Origin: Bin87 sp965220265
GTDB lineage: Bacteria; Chloroflexota; Dehalococcoidia; Lucifugimonadales; UBA3495
Direction: 5' to 3'
Length of the DNA stretch: 64,000 nucleotides
NCBI GenBank assembly: GCA_965220265.1
Contig: CBDCPM010000004.1
Span: forward strand, 992,001 to 1,056,000
Shown: positions 25,402 through 34,370 of the stretch, piece after piece
Numbering within the stretch: position 1 is the first letter of the stretch
How the letters are laid out: the number at the start of each line of letters is the position of its first letter
Notes under the pieces: generated by a model
Database searches by the model: none
What the model was told of the DNA's origin: nothing
What the model saw: only the letters and a program-made list of their open reading frames with translations
Position numbers and translations under genes: made by a program

Positions 25402-25848
25402 GTGTTGGAAACTTGGGGTTTAGCTACAGGTTTGGGTATCGGCACCTCCCTGATCGTCTGGATCGTTTGGCACTTTACTAAAATCCTGTGCCTGCCCAAT
25501 AATGCCGCCGGAGGCCTCTGCAACCCCGATATACTGGCCCTGGCTGGGGGCGCCGGCCTCGCCGTCCACCATCAAAGGAAGCTACGACCACTACATGATG
25601 AGAAACCTGCTAAACCAGGAACGGGCAACTCGCCAGGAGTTTCGCGAGCTCATCGCAGAACTGCGCGACAAACGGCGAGAGGAGATCAAGCTGGCCGCTG
25701 AAGACGGCGCCGCTACGAAGAGCCGCAGCGGGAAGACCGTCAGTGCTTCGCGGAACAGCAGAACCAACTCGTCGCCATGCAGCAGGCCATACTGGAAACC
25801 ATCGTGCGACTGGCTCAGGACCGCAACGGCAATCACGGAACCGACTAG
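25402..25848 (+). pseudogene. Small membrane/coiled-coil gene with two compensating frameshifts
   Basis: Frame 1 starts M-L-E-T-W-G-L with a hydrophobic segment. From about 25560 to 25700 the coding-like sequence is in frame 2 (N-Q-E-R-A-T-R-Q-E-F-R-E-L-I-A-E-L-R). It then returns to frame 1 (E-Q-Q-N-Q-L-V-A-M-Q-Q-A-I-L-E-T-I-V-R-L-A) up to TAG 25846. The joined product would be a membrane segment followed by a charged helix, like several small unknown proteins. A paired shift could be decay or assembly error. Confidence 0.45.
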
Positions 25849-25880
25849 CTGACCGACCCACCCAAACTCAGGAGTAAATC

Positions 25881-26675
25881 ATGTTGCCAGGACTGGAAAG
25901 CAAGGTCGCGCTGGTCACCGGAGGGAGCAAGGGGATCGGCAAAGCCATCGCCTACGCTTTGGCCAGGGAAGGGTGCGCAGTGGCCATCTGCGCCCGCGGC
26001 GAGGACGACCTGAGAGCCGCCGCCGCTGAGATCGGCGACGCCACCGGCGCTCGCGTCATCCCCATCCGTGCGGATATGACTGTGCCCGAGGATATAGTCA
26101 ACCTGGTGCGCGAGACCGTGAACGGACTGGGCAAGCTGGACATTCTGGTCAACAATGCCGTGAACAGCACCAGTGACCGCGCCAGCCAGATCCCGGATGA
26201 CGTTATCCTGAACCACATCACCACCAAGATCATGGGTTACATCCGTTGCGCACGCGAGTGCGTGCCCCACATGACCGCATCGGGCGGCGGCCGCATCATC
26301 AACATCGGCGGCATGGCTGCCCGCAACTCCAGCCCCACCAACCCGGGCTCAGGGGTCACAAACTCGGCGATGTCCAACTATTCCAAGGCCCTGTCCGACG
26401 ATGTCGCCGACGACGGCATCCTCGTCAACTGCATCCACCCAGGCAGCACCCGCACCGAGCGTTACATAGGCCTGGTCGCCGAGCGCGCTGCCAGGAGAAA
26501 CACCTCATCCGAGGCAGAGTTGGCCGATTCGGTCGCCGAAATACCCATCGGTCGCATGATCGAGCCAGACGACATCGCCAACCTGGCCGCGTTCCTGTGC
26601 TCGGATCTGGCTTCCGCCATCACCGGCCAGACCATAGCGGTGGACGGCGGGGCCGGACGCGGCGTTCACTTCTAG
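25881..26675 (+). CDS. Short-chain dehydrogenase/reductase (SDR), atypical active site
   Basis: A 264-residue protein with ACTCAGGAG upstream. The cofactor loop T-G-G-S-K-G-I-G lies near residues 13-20 and the N-N-A motif near 91, with P-G-S-T-R-T-E after the active site and a C-terminal D-G-G-A-G. The catalytic region reads I-N-I-G-G-M-A-A-R-N, with no Ser at the usual place, and M-S-N-Y-S-K, where the position four before Lys is Ser rather than Tyr. A Tyr two before the Lys is the only candidate. Oxidoreductase activity is therefore uncertain. Confidence 0.88.
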   Translation: MLPGLESKVALVTGGSKGIGKAIAYALAREGCAVAICARGEDDLRAAAAEIGDATGARVIPIRADMTVPEDIVNLVRETVNGLGKLDILVNNAVNSTSDRASQIPDDVILNHITTKIMGYIRCARECVPHMTASGGGRIINIGGMAARNSSPTNPGSGVTNSAMSNYSKALSDDVADDGILVNCIHPGSTRTERYIGLVAERAARRNTSSEAELADSVAEIPIGRMIEPDDIANLAAFLCSDLASAITGQTIAVDGGAGRGVHF

Positions 26676-26764
26676 CCGCAAGCATACTGTCGAACCTGTT
26701 CAGCGCTGGTCCCGTTGATCCCGCTGAAGCCGCATCGCCTGCGGCGGCACGACCCGATGGGCCG

Positions 26765-27283
26765 TTAGCTCATGCCCAGTTCACGCAGAGCGTTGGCGAA
26801 GTTGGAATCCAAAACGTAGGCGTCTTCGGTCCGGTCGTAAATCAGCGGCCGCGGCAGGTCCACGTTTCCCCGCCGGCGCTTCAGTCGGTTCAGGCTGTGC
26901 CCCTGGCTCGACAGCGAGCCCGACAATTCACGCTGCGTAAGCCGCAGGGTGTGCATAAGCTGCGCGCGCTTCTGAGTATGATTGGGCGACCGCGAGACCC
27001 GCAGCATCGCCTGCCGCGCCGTGTCTGACAGATTCCGCCAGAACGTTGTCACGTAACTCGCGGTCCAGGTAGCTCCCGATGCTCCTGCCGCCGTTTCGGC
27101 CGATTCTCCCTCTTCTGTTCCAGTTTCCGGCAATATAGTAACGGCTGTTGCTTCACCGACCGTCTCTCTCGCTTCTGTAGCCGATGCGACCACGCCCGGA
27201 CCCGAAACCCGTCCGGCCATCCCTCTCAGCGTCGCCACCACTTCCTCCACATCGCCCTCAATGGTTATTGTAACATTGGCCAA
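26765..27283 (-). CDS. Unknown protein with winged-helix-like C-terminus
   Basis: About 172 residues from TTG 27283, where AGGAG sits seven bases upstream; ATG 27307 and a GTG/ATG further up are alternatives without a good site. The N-terminus V-T-I-T-I-E-G-D-V-E-E-V is followed by a Glu/Ala/Thr-rich linker of about 50 residues. The C-terminus has L-T-Q-R-E-L-S-G-S-L-S-S-Q-G-H-S-L-N-R-L-K-R, a helix-turn-helix-like pattern. It may be a DNA-binding protein. It lies just downstream of the lipoprotein gene and may share its transcript. Confidence 0.55.
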   Translation of the reverse strand: MANVTITIEGDVEEVVATLRGMAGRVSGPGVVASATEARETVGEATAVTILPETGTEEGESAETAAGASGATWTASYVTTFWRNLSDTARQAMLRVSRSPNHTQKRAQLMHTLRLTQRELSGSLSSQGHSLNRLKRRRGNVDLPRPLIYDRTEDAYVLDSNFANALRELGMS

Positions 27284-27390
27284 AACTTTGCTCCTGCTTG
27301 CCTGCATTTTACGCTGTGCTGCCGGTGTTCTATCTAATCTAACATACGTATTGCTCAATACACCATACCACTCAATAACCGAAATTAATT

Positions 27391-28392
27391 TCACCGATTA
27401 ATCGCGGCCAATAACGCCGCTTCCAATACTCGCGGCGGTACATATTGCTCAAATCGATCGGTGATACGGCCATCGCTTCCCACCACGAACGTCCACGGCT
27501 CCGATACGAGGCCCCATTCGTCAACCGCCGAAACCAGCTCCCGAGTCGGGTCTGCGGGGTTAATCAGGTGCGGGTCGCGGTATACCTCAACATGAACGAA
27601 GTTGGCCTGCCCTTCATACTGTACGGCCAGTTCCGACAAGTCCGCTACCTGCGGCCCACACGTCGCGGTAACGCAAAAAGCCGGCGTCGCAAAGCTGATA
27701 ACCGCCGGCATTCCTGCCCGCACCGCCTGTGCCACCGACAACCTGTAGAGCGCCGGGTTCGGCTCGGGGCTGCTGCTGATAGTTCGAAGGTCCGTAGCGG
27801 TTGTCACCGTAAGCGTGTTGGATAGGGGCGCCGCATCACCGATAAACGGCGCGCGGTGAGCTTCCGCCACCGACACAACCGAGCCTATGGTCAGGGATTC
27901 CGCAACTTCAGAGGGCGACTGAGCATAGTCGAAAGTCGCGTGCAACTCCCAGATGCCCAGCGATTCGCCGGTGGCCGTTCCCGCCTGATCGAAAGACACG
28001 TTGGCGATGAACACTCCTCGTCGGCCCTCCGGAGGCCAGGGCAGGAACTCCGCCTCGGTTCGGTGCCGCACCTGGCCGGCCGCGGCTCCCGGTTCGTAGT
28101 ATACCGCGCGCAACGCCACGGTGTCGGGGCGGACCGGCATATACTCCCGATCCACCAACCCGAACGACACGCGGTTGTCTCCCACGGCGAGGTCGCTGTT
28201 GCTTACCACCAGGCTAACCGGAGGCCCACCTGGAGTTTGAGACAACGGATCGTCCCGAGTCGCCGCCGGCGCACACGCCAACACCATCAGCGACGCCAGA
28301 ACGAGCACCGCCGTCACCTGACGCGGCGACACCAGGCGACCGGCGGTCCACTCCCTGGCCACATCAGTAAGGCTGGGATAAGAGGGGATCAA
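27391..28392 (-). CDS. Lipoprotein with thioredoxin-like C-terminal domain
   Basis: A 333-residue protein. Hydrophobic residues 27-39 end in the lipobox L-M-V-L-A-C, giving lipid attachment at Cys 40. A beta-rich region with D-L-A-V-G-D-N-R-V-S-F-G-L-V-D follows. The last 130 residues resemble a thioredoxin fold: V-I-S-F-A-T-P-A-F-C-V-T-A-T-C-G-P-Q (two Cys separated by four residues) and P-W-T-F-V-V-G-S-D-G-R-I. It is probably an extracytoplasmic redox or metal-handling protein of the SCO/TlpA type; the spacing differs from the C-x-x-x-C of SCO. Confidence 0.7.
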   Translation of the reverse strand: MIPSYPSLTDVAREWTAGRLVSPRQVTAVLVLASLMVLACAPAATRDDPLSQTPGGPPVSLVVSNSDLAVGDNRVSFGLVDREYMPVRPDTVALRAVYYEPGAAAGQVRHRTEAEFLPWPPEGRRGVFIANVSFDQAGTATGESLGIWELHATFDYAQSPSEVAESLTIGSVVSVAEAHRAPFIGDAAPLSNTLTVTTATDLRTISSSPEPNPALYRLSVAQAVRAGMPAVISFATPAFCVTATCGPQVADLSELAVQYEGQANFVHVEVYRDPHLINPADPTRELVSAVDEWGLVSEPWTFVVGSDGRITDRFEQYVPPRVLEAALLAAINR

Positions 28393-28919
28393 TGCAAACC
28401 TTCTGACTTCCGAATTGCTGGTGAATTCCTATTGGACACAAACTATATACGTGTCGATACATGCACCCGGACTGGTTCCAAAACGAGTATCCATTACATT
28501 ACTCAGAATCCATCCATTCTTGACGCGGAAGGCGATGTCTGAGCCGGAAATCGATCCGGCGACAGCGCCAAATCGACAATGACCCGTCGACCGGCTTTTT
28601 GTAGTGAGCCAGGCCCGCACGGCAAACGGTTTCTCCGTGGTTCCGGCGGGACCCTACTTCATTACTACACTACCCCAATCGTCCCCGATCCGGTTTTTCG
28701 CCCAGCCGTCGTTACCACGGGCGTCCGTATCAATTGCCCAGAAAGTATAGGCACTGCTGCTAGGCTGCGCAATGCCGCTGCTCTCCCGAAATGCCGTTGC
28801 GCGAGAACATCTGCGATCGCGGTCGGCCTGCACGCACAGCTCAATGCGCCGGAGCGCGGGGCCAAAATCATAGTCTATAATCTCGGTACACCCATTCCGA
28901 TACCCGTAGAGAGGCAGAT
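28393..28919. other. Divergent intergenic region
   Basis: These 527 bases lie between genes pointing away from each other. A TATAAT at 28876-28881 may be the -10 of the LLM gene, with no clear -35. A 63-codon minus-strand frame at 28429-28620 is too weak to call. No repeats of the main families were found. Confidence 0.4.
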
Positions 28920-29954
28920 ATGCGCTTCGGCTCCTTCGTCTTTCCCGTCAGCCACCACCCCGAGAACGACTCGGCCATTATTGACAGCACGCTGGACGAG
29001 ATCGTGCTGGCTGAGCAGATCGGCATGCACTCCGTATGGCTCACCGAGCACCACTTCGACGGCGCCGCCGCCCACGCCGACCCGCTGGTTTTGGGCGCTG
29101 CCGTCGCCTCCCGCACCAGTCATCTCAAGATCGGGTTCGCCGTGGTGGAGCTCGCCTTCCATCATCCCGTCCGCCTGGCGGTACAAACCGCCCTGCTGGA
29201 CAATCTCAGCCACGGACGGCTCATCATGGGCACGGGTCGCGGCTCCGCCTACAACCACTACGAATACATTGGCTTTGGGATCACCATGGAGGACGGTCTG
29301 GCGCGGCTAGACGAAGCCGAGGAACTGTTGGTCAAGGCATGGACCGGCCAACCGCTGGAGCACAGTGGCGAACACTGGGACGTGGAGTTTCCGCTGCTGC
29401 GGCCTAGACCCTATCAGCAACCTCATCCGCCGCTGATCAGGGCCTGCATCAGCGAAGCGTCGGCAGTGCGCATGGCCGAGATCGGCCGCCCAGTAATGAT
29501 CGGCATCCAGACCCTGCCCGTGCTGCAGTCCCGCCTGGAACGCTACCGGGCCACCATGCTCGACTCCGGCTTCACCGCGGAACAGACCGAGGCCACGATG
29601 GACCAGTGCTGGGCTTCGCGCGACCTCTTCGTCGCCGACAGTTACGACGAGGCCCACGAGATCGCAGCCGCAGGCTTCGAGCGTGAGCGCACCCACTTCC
29701 GCCGTGCACGCGAGCTCTACAACCCCGGCGGATTCCCTCCTCCCGATCCCAACCGTCCCATCCCAGCCGGCGAGAGCTTGGAGCACTCCTTCATCATGGG
29801 GACACCGTCCCAGGTAGCGGAGCAGGTGGCAGCCCTGCGGGACATCGGCGTCCGTAACCTGATGCTGAAGCTGAACGTCGGCGAAATGGACACCCATAAG
29901 GTGCAGAAGTCCATGCGGATGTTGGGCGAAAAGGTGATGCCGCACTTCGCCTAG
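28920..29954 (+). CDS. LLM-class flavin-dependent oxidoreductase (bacterial luciferase-like)
   Basis: A 344-residue protein with GTAGAGAGGCAG upstream. F-G-S-F-V-F-P-V-S-H at the start, V-W-L-T-E-H-H-F-D near residue 39-47, L-A-V-Q-T-A-L-L-D-N-L-S-H-G-R-L near 88 and G-T-G-R-G near 105 are luciferase-like monooxygenase marks; the E-H-H-F segment is typical of the FMN/LuxA-like branch. It differs clearly from the LLM protein at 18751, which is F420-like. Likely oxidative attack on an unknown organic compound. Confidence 0.9.
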   Translation: MRFGSFVFPVSHHPENDSAIIDSTLDEIVLAEQIGMHSVWLTEHHFDGAAAHADPLVLGAAVASRTSHLKIGFAVVELAFHHPVRLAVQTALLDNLSHGRLIMGTGRGSAYNHYEYIGFGITMEDGLARLDEAEELLVKAWTGQPLEHSGEHWDVEFPLLRPRPYQQPHPPLIRACISEASAVRMAEIGRPVMIGIQTLPVLQSRLERYRATMLDSGFTAEQTEATMDQCWASRDLFVADSYDEAHEIAAAGFERERTHFRRARELYNPGGFPPPDPNRPIPAGESLEHSFIMGTPSQVAEQVAALRDIGVRNLMLKLNVGEMDTHKVQKSMRMLGEKVMPHFA

Positions 29955-30009
29955 CAAACCCACGCGCAAGGCTGTTCCTTCATCGCCACCGGGAGCGCAG
30001 CATCAACAA

Positions 30010-30597
30010 TCAGGCGGGCAGTACCGCCTCGACCGGTATTTGAATATCAAGGAAGCAGCCAGGCGCCAGCACATCTCCCGCTCGCAGCCGCCGGGTCACC
30101 CGGTAGCCGTTCTCCGTCGGCTCCGTGTGCGCCTCCACGACGTTTTCCGGTAGAACGGTCAGCCAAACCTCGCGGATGCCGGCGCGGGCGTACCTGGGCA
30201 GCTTTTCGTTCCGGTCATAGTCCACTGAACTGTCAGCCACCTCAATAACCAGCAGCACGTCTTCAGGACCGGGGGAATCAGCCTCGTAAAAGTCGGCACG
30301 CTCGCGCAAGATTGCCAGATCGGGTTCCGGCATGGTTTGGTCATCCAGGGTTATAGAACTTTGGATTTGGACTATGGCGCGTTCGCCAACATTCCGGTTG
30401 AATAGCCGGTTAAGCCTGGTGACGGTAGCCCGATGACGGTTGCCCATGGGAGCCATCTCAACAATTACTCCATCCATAAGTTCAACCCTCTCCTCCTCCC
30501 GCAGGATCCCCGCCTCGGCCATGGCGTAATATTCGGCCACCGTAAACGGACGCAGATCAAGCGCCGTAGCAGGACGCGGTTTGGTTTCGGTAGTCAT
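30010..30597 (-). CDS. Uma2 family protein (PD-(D/E)XK nuclease fold)
   Basis: About 195 residues from ATG 30597, preceded by CGGAGGG; the frame upstream overlaps the aminotransferase gene. Family marks: R-E-E-E-R-V-E-L-M-D-G-V-I near residue 36, P-E-P-D-L-A-I-L near 93, V-L-L-V-I-E-V-A-D-S-S-V-x-Y-D near 117 and K-L-P-R-Y-A-R-A-G-I-R-E-V-W near 135. These keep the nuclease core residues D, E-x-x and K. Uma2 genes expand greatly in cyanobacteria and Chloroflexota; biological role unknown. Another copy is at 35776. Confidence 0.9.
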   Translation of the reverse strand: MTTETKPRPATALDLRPFTVAEYYAMAEAGILREEERVELMDGVIVEMAPMGNRHRATVTRLNRLFNRNVGERAIVQIQSSITLDDQTMPEPDLAILRERADFYEADSPGPEDVLLVIEVADSSVDYDRNEKLPRYARAGIREVWLTVLPENVVEAHTEPTENGYRVTRRLRAGDVLAPGCFLDIQIPVEAVLPA

Positions 30598-30622
30598 GAC
30601 GCCCTCCGTTCGGTCAGCCGGA

Positions 30623-31789
30623 TTACAACGCCCGAACCATGGAGTCCAGACTCTCCAGGGCCTTGCTGATGTTCTCCTGGCTGTTGGCGTAGGACAGCCG
30701 CACGTAGCCCTCACCGAACGCGCCGAACGCGGCGCCGGATAGTAAGGCCACGCCGGCCTCCTGCATCGCGCGCTCCTCAAACTCGGCACTGGTCAGACCG
30801 GTGTCCTTGATGCTGGGGAACGCGTAGAATGCTCCCTCCGGTTCGGGGCAGTTGATCCCAGGTATGGACTGCAAGCCGTCTGCAATTAGGCGGCGGCGGC
30901 GGGCGAACTCGGCGGCCATCTCCTGGACCGCGTCCTGTGGCCCATCCAGCGCGGCCACGCCGGCAATCTGGCTGAACGACGCCGCACAGGACACGCTGTT
31001 GGTGGCCAGCCGGGACACGTGGGGCACCAGCTCCTCGGGCATGATCCCGTAACCCAAGCGCCAGCCGGTCATCGCGTAGCTCTTGGAGAAGCCGTCCAGG
31101 ATGATGGTCCGGTCGGCCATGCCGGGCAACGCCGCAATGCTGTGGTGTTCGCCGGAGTACAGAATGTCCTTGTAGATTTCGTCGGACATCACGTACATGT
31201 CCGGATGACTGCGCACCACGTCAGCGATGGTCTCCAGCTCCTGCAGCGTAAAGGCGGACCCGCACGGGTTCTCCGGCGAGTTGATGATGAGCAGGCGCGT
31301 CCGCTCGTTCACCATCTCGGGCAAGCGGCTCAGGTCGGGGTGGTACGCCTTATCCTCCAGCAGCCGCATCGGCACGGCCTTGGCCCCGCTGAACTCGATC
31401 ATCGACTCGTAGATGGGGAACCCCGGGTTGGGGTAGATGACCTCCGCGCCAGCCTCGGCGATGGCCAGCAGCAAGTAGAACATGATGGGCTTGGCGCCCG
31501 GCGTAACCACCACCTGTTCCCAGTCGGTGTCGATGCCACGCACCTCCCGGCTGTTGCGAGCCACCGCCTGCCGCAGCTCCGGCAGCCCCGGCGTGGGACC
31601 GTAGTGGGTGTAACCGTCCTGCAGCGCCTTGACGCCCGCCTCAACGATGTGCTCCGGCGTCTCAAAGTCGGGTTCGCCGATCTCCAGGTGGACGATCTCT
31701 CGTCCCTGGGCTTCCAGCGCCCGCGCTTTGGCCAGCACCTCGAAAGCGGATTCAGTGCCCAGGCGGCTCATACGGGTGGCAATAGTCAT
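30623..31789 (-). CDS. Class I/II pyridoxal-phosphate aminotransferase
   Basis: A 388-residue protein. E-I-G-E-P-D-F near residue 36, Y-T-H-Y-G-P-T-P-G-L-P-E-L-R near 61, N-S-P-E-N-P-C-G near 169 and the PLP lysine in D-G-F-S-K-S-Y-A-M-T-G-W-R-L-G-Y near 230-245 match the aspartate aminotransferase family (subgroup I-gamma). Transfers amino groups between an amino acid and a keto acid; the exact substrate (Asp, Ala or aromatic) cannot be read. The Uma2 gene follows 25 bases downstream on the same strand. Confidence 0.93.
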   Translation of the reverse strand: MTIATRMSRLGTESAFEVLAKARALEAQGREIVHLEIGEPDFETPEHIVEAGVKALQDGYTHYGPTPGLPELRQAVARNSREVRGIDTDWEQVVVTPGAKPIMFYLLLAIAEAGAEVIYPNPGFPIYESMIEFSGAKAVPMRLLEDKAYHPDLSRLPEMVNERTRLLIINSPENPCGSAFTLQELETIADVVRSHPDMYVMSDEIYKDILYSGEHHSIAALPGMADRTIILDGFSKSYAMTGWRLGYGIMPEELVPHVSRLATNSVSCAASFSQIAGVAALDGPQDAVQEMAAEFARRRRLIADGLQSIPGINCPEPEGAFYAFPSIKDTGLTSAEFEERAMQEAGVALLSGAAFGAFGEGYVRLSYANSQENISKALESLDSMVRAL

Positions 31790-31900
31790 AACCAGGCATC
31801 CCTCAATTCAGCATTAGTAATTGGGCCGATGGCCTCGGGCAAAGGTTATCACATCCGGTGGAAACGGTAGCGACGGTTCTTTTTGCTTGGCATGATCTTC

Positions 31901-33109
31901 CTATCGGGCATTGAAATCATCTTCTGCATGCTGGCCTGGGAAACCTGTCGTGAGGCTGTCAAGGAATCCCCACACGTCTCCATCCTCCGGCGATTCGTCA
32001 AAATATCCCGCAGGAAGGCCTGCTAGTTCCTCGAGTTCGTCTTGGTTGAAAGGCAGGTCCGCCTGCACCTGCGAACGGACAACCATCTCCCGGTCTACAA
32101 GGGCTTGGAAAGCATGACGCACCATGATAGGAGATTCCACAGCAACATCGTCGTCATAAGGTTCACGGTCGTTCCAACCGCGGCGGTTGTAGTTGATATA
32201 GAGGCGCCGGGCATAATTATCGTCAACCAAGCCGAGACTATGTGTACGGTGTATCAACATCTTCACGGACGCCTTCCACCTGGTCTTGAGAATGCGAAGG
32301 GCGTCAAGTGTGGGAATATTGAGGTCCTTGACGAAACTCTCCGCCGGCACCAAAAAAGCCGCAGCGAAGCGGTGAGCCTGTTGCTCGATGAGATTGAAGG
32401 TCTGCCGGTCGGACAGGTCTTCCGGAGTGACGTGGCGGTGCATTACTAGGTGAGCGAGTTCGTGGCACACATTGAACCGGGTACGAAAGGCCGACTGGCC
32501 GTCAGCGCCCAATGCCATGTACGGTCGACCATCGACGTGGTCCCACGTTGAGAAAGCATCCAAGGTGTCGGAGCCAAAGCGAAACATGACGGCAATGACA
32601 CCGTGCTTCTCGGACAGCAACGTAACGTTGTTGATAGGACCGTTGGTCAACTTCCACTGGGTCCGTAAGTTGGCGGCCAATGTCTCAATGTCGTCGTCGT
32701 CGGTGCTCCGCCAATCAAAACCGGAGCTTGGACAAGGAATATCTGGTTCAGGGAGAGGAAGAAATTGCGCGAGATAGCCTACGACCTCACGCATCCAGAC
32801 ACGGCGATGTTCGGCACGACGGAACATGGTGCGCGTGGCAGCCGAGCGTGAGCGTGCGAAGGACACTTGTCCGGGCGCACTGCGCTCCAACTGCCGCAGA
32901 AAAAACTCCGGCTTGAAGTTGAGTGCTTCTGCGATTTGGGCGAAATGATAGGGCGTTGGGGTGTGTCGCCCCCGCTCGTAATGGGTCAGTGTTGCAGGTG
33001 ACATCCCTAGCCGACGAGCAAGAGCCACGCTGGTCATGCCCCTGACCTCACGGGCCTGACGCAATCTTTCTCCAACAAAACCGGGAGTTCTGGCACTCAT
33101 CACGTCCAC
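31901..33109 (-). CDS. XRE-family regulator fused to ImmA/IrrE metallopeptidase
   Basis: A 402-residue protein; ATG three codons in is an alternative start. The helix-turn-helix at about residues 11-70 (R-L-G-M-S-P-A-T-L-T-H-Y-E-R-G) is followed by an ImmA/IrrE domain with C-H-E-L-A-H near 215-220 and a downstream E in N-L-I-E-Q-Q-A-H-R-F-A-A-A-F-L. This is the plan of phage and ICE anti-repressor proteases and of some antitoxins. It starts nine bases after the stop of the 206-residue gene, so the two form one operon. Confidence 0.9.
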   Translation of the reverse strand: MDVMSARTPGFVGERLRQAREVRGMTSVALARRLGMSPATLTHYERGRHTPTPYHFAQIAEALNFKPEFFLRQLERSAPGQVSFARSRSAATRTMFRRAEHRRVWMREVVGYLAQFLPLPEPDIPCPSSGFDWRSTDDDDIETLAANLRTQWKLTNGPINNVTLLSEKHGVIAVMFRFGSDTLDAFSTWDHVDGRPYMALGADGQSAFRTRFNVCHELAHLVMHRHVTPEDLSDRQTFNLIEQQAHRFAAAFLVPAESFVKDLNIPTLDALRILKTRWKASVKMLIHRTHSLGLVDDNYARRLYINYNRRGWNDREPYDDDVAVESPIMVRHAFQALVDREMVVRSQVQADLPFNQDELEELAGLPAGYFDESPEDGDVWGFLDSLTTGFPGQHAEDDFNAR

Positions 33110-33118
33110 CTATGCCCG

Positions 33119-33739
33119 TCAGGAAAACGGGAAAACTGGGTCCACCACGTTGAAATCGTCCTGGTCGGGAGCCTGGGCTTCGTTTGAATATAACCAAACC
33201 GGAACCGGGTCGTACTCTTGGTCGTTCACTTCAAATACGCCCAGCACAAAGCCGAGGTTCTCTCTATCCTCGGCCCTACCGTGCAGAATATGGAAGTAGC
33301 GGTATGAATCTGGCAAAGGTTCCGGCGCCTCAAACACCAAATGTTCGCCTCTGATGACGAAACACATCTGCTGCCTCCGAGCCAGCATGCTCCGGTACTG
33401 CGCTGGGCGGGGACGATCCTTCCAGTGTTGTACTGTCTCGACAGTGACCAACACACCTTGGAAATTGAGTTCAATGTGGTACCACGAGTTATTGGCGTTG
33501 GCCTCCAACTGTGCTCCAGATTTCGCCAGCACGTCAGGTAAAACCAACAGGCTGTTCTGCACCAACAGGTAGCGGTTCATACCTAACGCCATGGGCACCA
33601 ACAGCGGGTCAAGGTCTGCGGATGCCACCAAGTCGCGAGCCCGAGCGTAAGCAGTCCGCAGGATTTGCACGACCGCCGGACCAAGGGAGTGTTCGACGCC
33701 GTGTCGAAGGGATTTCAACGCTAAATTATTTGTCGCCAT
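33119..33739 (-). CDS. Unknown 206-residue partner of the XRE-ImmA gene
   Basis: First gene of the two-gene unit, ATG 33739. The N-terminal half is helical with L-G-M-N-R-Y-L-L-V-Q-N-S; the middle has L-E-A-N-A-N-N-S-W-Y-H-I-E-L-N-F-Q-G-V-L-V-T-V-E; the C-terminus is acidic, ending P-V-F-P-F-S. I recognise no family. The position upstream of a fused XRE-ImmA protein resembles toxin-antitoxin and stress-switch operons, so a toxin or protease substrate is possible. An inverted repeat in the promoter could be the regulator's operator. Confidence 0.7.
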   Translation of the reverse strand: MATNNLALKSLRHGVEHSLGPAVVQILRTAYARARDLVASADLDPLLVPMALGMNRYLLVQNSLLVLPDVLAKSGAQLEANANNSWYHIELNFQGVLVTVETVQHWKDRPRPAQYRSMLARRQQMCFVIRGEHLVFEAPEPLPDSYRYFHILHGRAEDRENLGFVLGVFEVNDQEYDPVPVWLYSNEAQAPDQDDFNVVDPVFPFS

Positions 33740-34074
33740 TATGCGTTATCCTAAAATCGTGAGATTGAGTGTAACGCATATTTTAAGTCTAAATTGTAGT
33801 GTGTCAAGAGGTCACTGCTGCACGAAACGAATCCGCACCAATTCGCAAGGTTCGTGAAGCAGCCCAGGATCAGGGGCGCAAACTGTCGAAGCCGGTTCAG
33901 CTGTTGGGACGGCAATAGCGGGCTTAACTGCCTACCATGCAAAAGGAAACGGTACCGTAGTGGCCACGCGCGGCCGTCCCGACCACAAAAGCGGGCCGGA
34001 GACTGGCTCCGGCCCAATTGTTCGCTCTGCATGTGCATCCCTCACCGAGAGGTCGCGGCAATGCACGCGCGGGA
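33740..34074. other. Intergenic region upstream of the XRE-ImmA operon
   Basis: These 335 bases hold the candidate operator at 33741-33779 and otherwise AT-richer sequence with no supported gene. Confidence 0.5.
33741..33779 (-). promoter_or_regulatory. Candidate operator (8-bp inverted repeat) and promoter
   Basis: ATGCGTTA (33741-33748) and TAACGCAT (33772-33779) are perfect inverted arms 23 bases apart, directly before the start of the 206-residue gene. On the minus strand TTACAC and TAGGAT, 15 bases apart, could be the promoter boxes, covered by the arms. This fits autoregulation by the XRE protein. Confidence 0.4.
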
Positions 34075-34344
34075 TTACAACTTCCAGAAGCTTCCCACCT
34101 GGCAGACGATGTCCACCTTGTTGATGGACTCGGCCGGCCAGCCCACCATGTTGAGCCAGTCCTCAAAGTGGGACTGCTCCACCGCCTCGCACTCGGAGAT
34201 CAGCTTGCCATTCTCCAGATCACCGTAGACCTTGAGGATGGTGGTGCGCCGGTCCGGCCGCCATTTTTTTACGGCGTCCAGCTTGTCCCTGAAGTCGGCC
34301 TCGGTGATGCCGGGTACATTGTGAACGGCGATAAATCGTGCCAT
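34075..34344 (-). CDS. DUF4242-like small protein
   Basis: About 89 residues from ATG 34344 (frame open five codons further). M-A-R-F-I-A-V-H-N-V-P-G-I-T at the start, T-T-I-L-K-V-Y-G-D-L-E-N-G-K-L-I-S-E-C-E-A in the middle and a C-terminal W-L-N-M-V-G-W-P resemble ferredoxin-like barrels such as the nickel-binding DUF4242 proteins. The metal-binding His/Cys set is only partly evident. It lies downstream of the two MaoC-like genes on the same strand, separated by repeat DNA. Confidence 0.6.
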   Translation of the reverse strand: MARFIAVHNVPGITEADFRDKLDAVKKWRPDRRTTILKVYGDLENGKLISECEAVEQSHFEDWLNMVGWPAESINKVDIVCQVGSFWKL

Positions 34345-34370
34345 CGTGTCAAACTCCAAATATTCAGCCC

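Noticed and set aside
28429..28620. A 63-codon minus-strand gene between the lipoprotein and LLM genes
   Set aside because: No ribosome site and no recognisable motif; the evidence is only an open frame.
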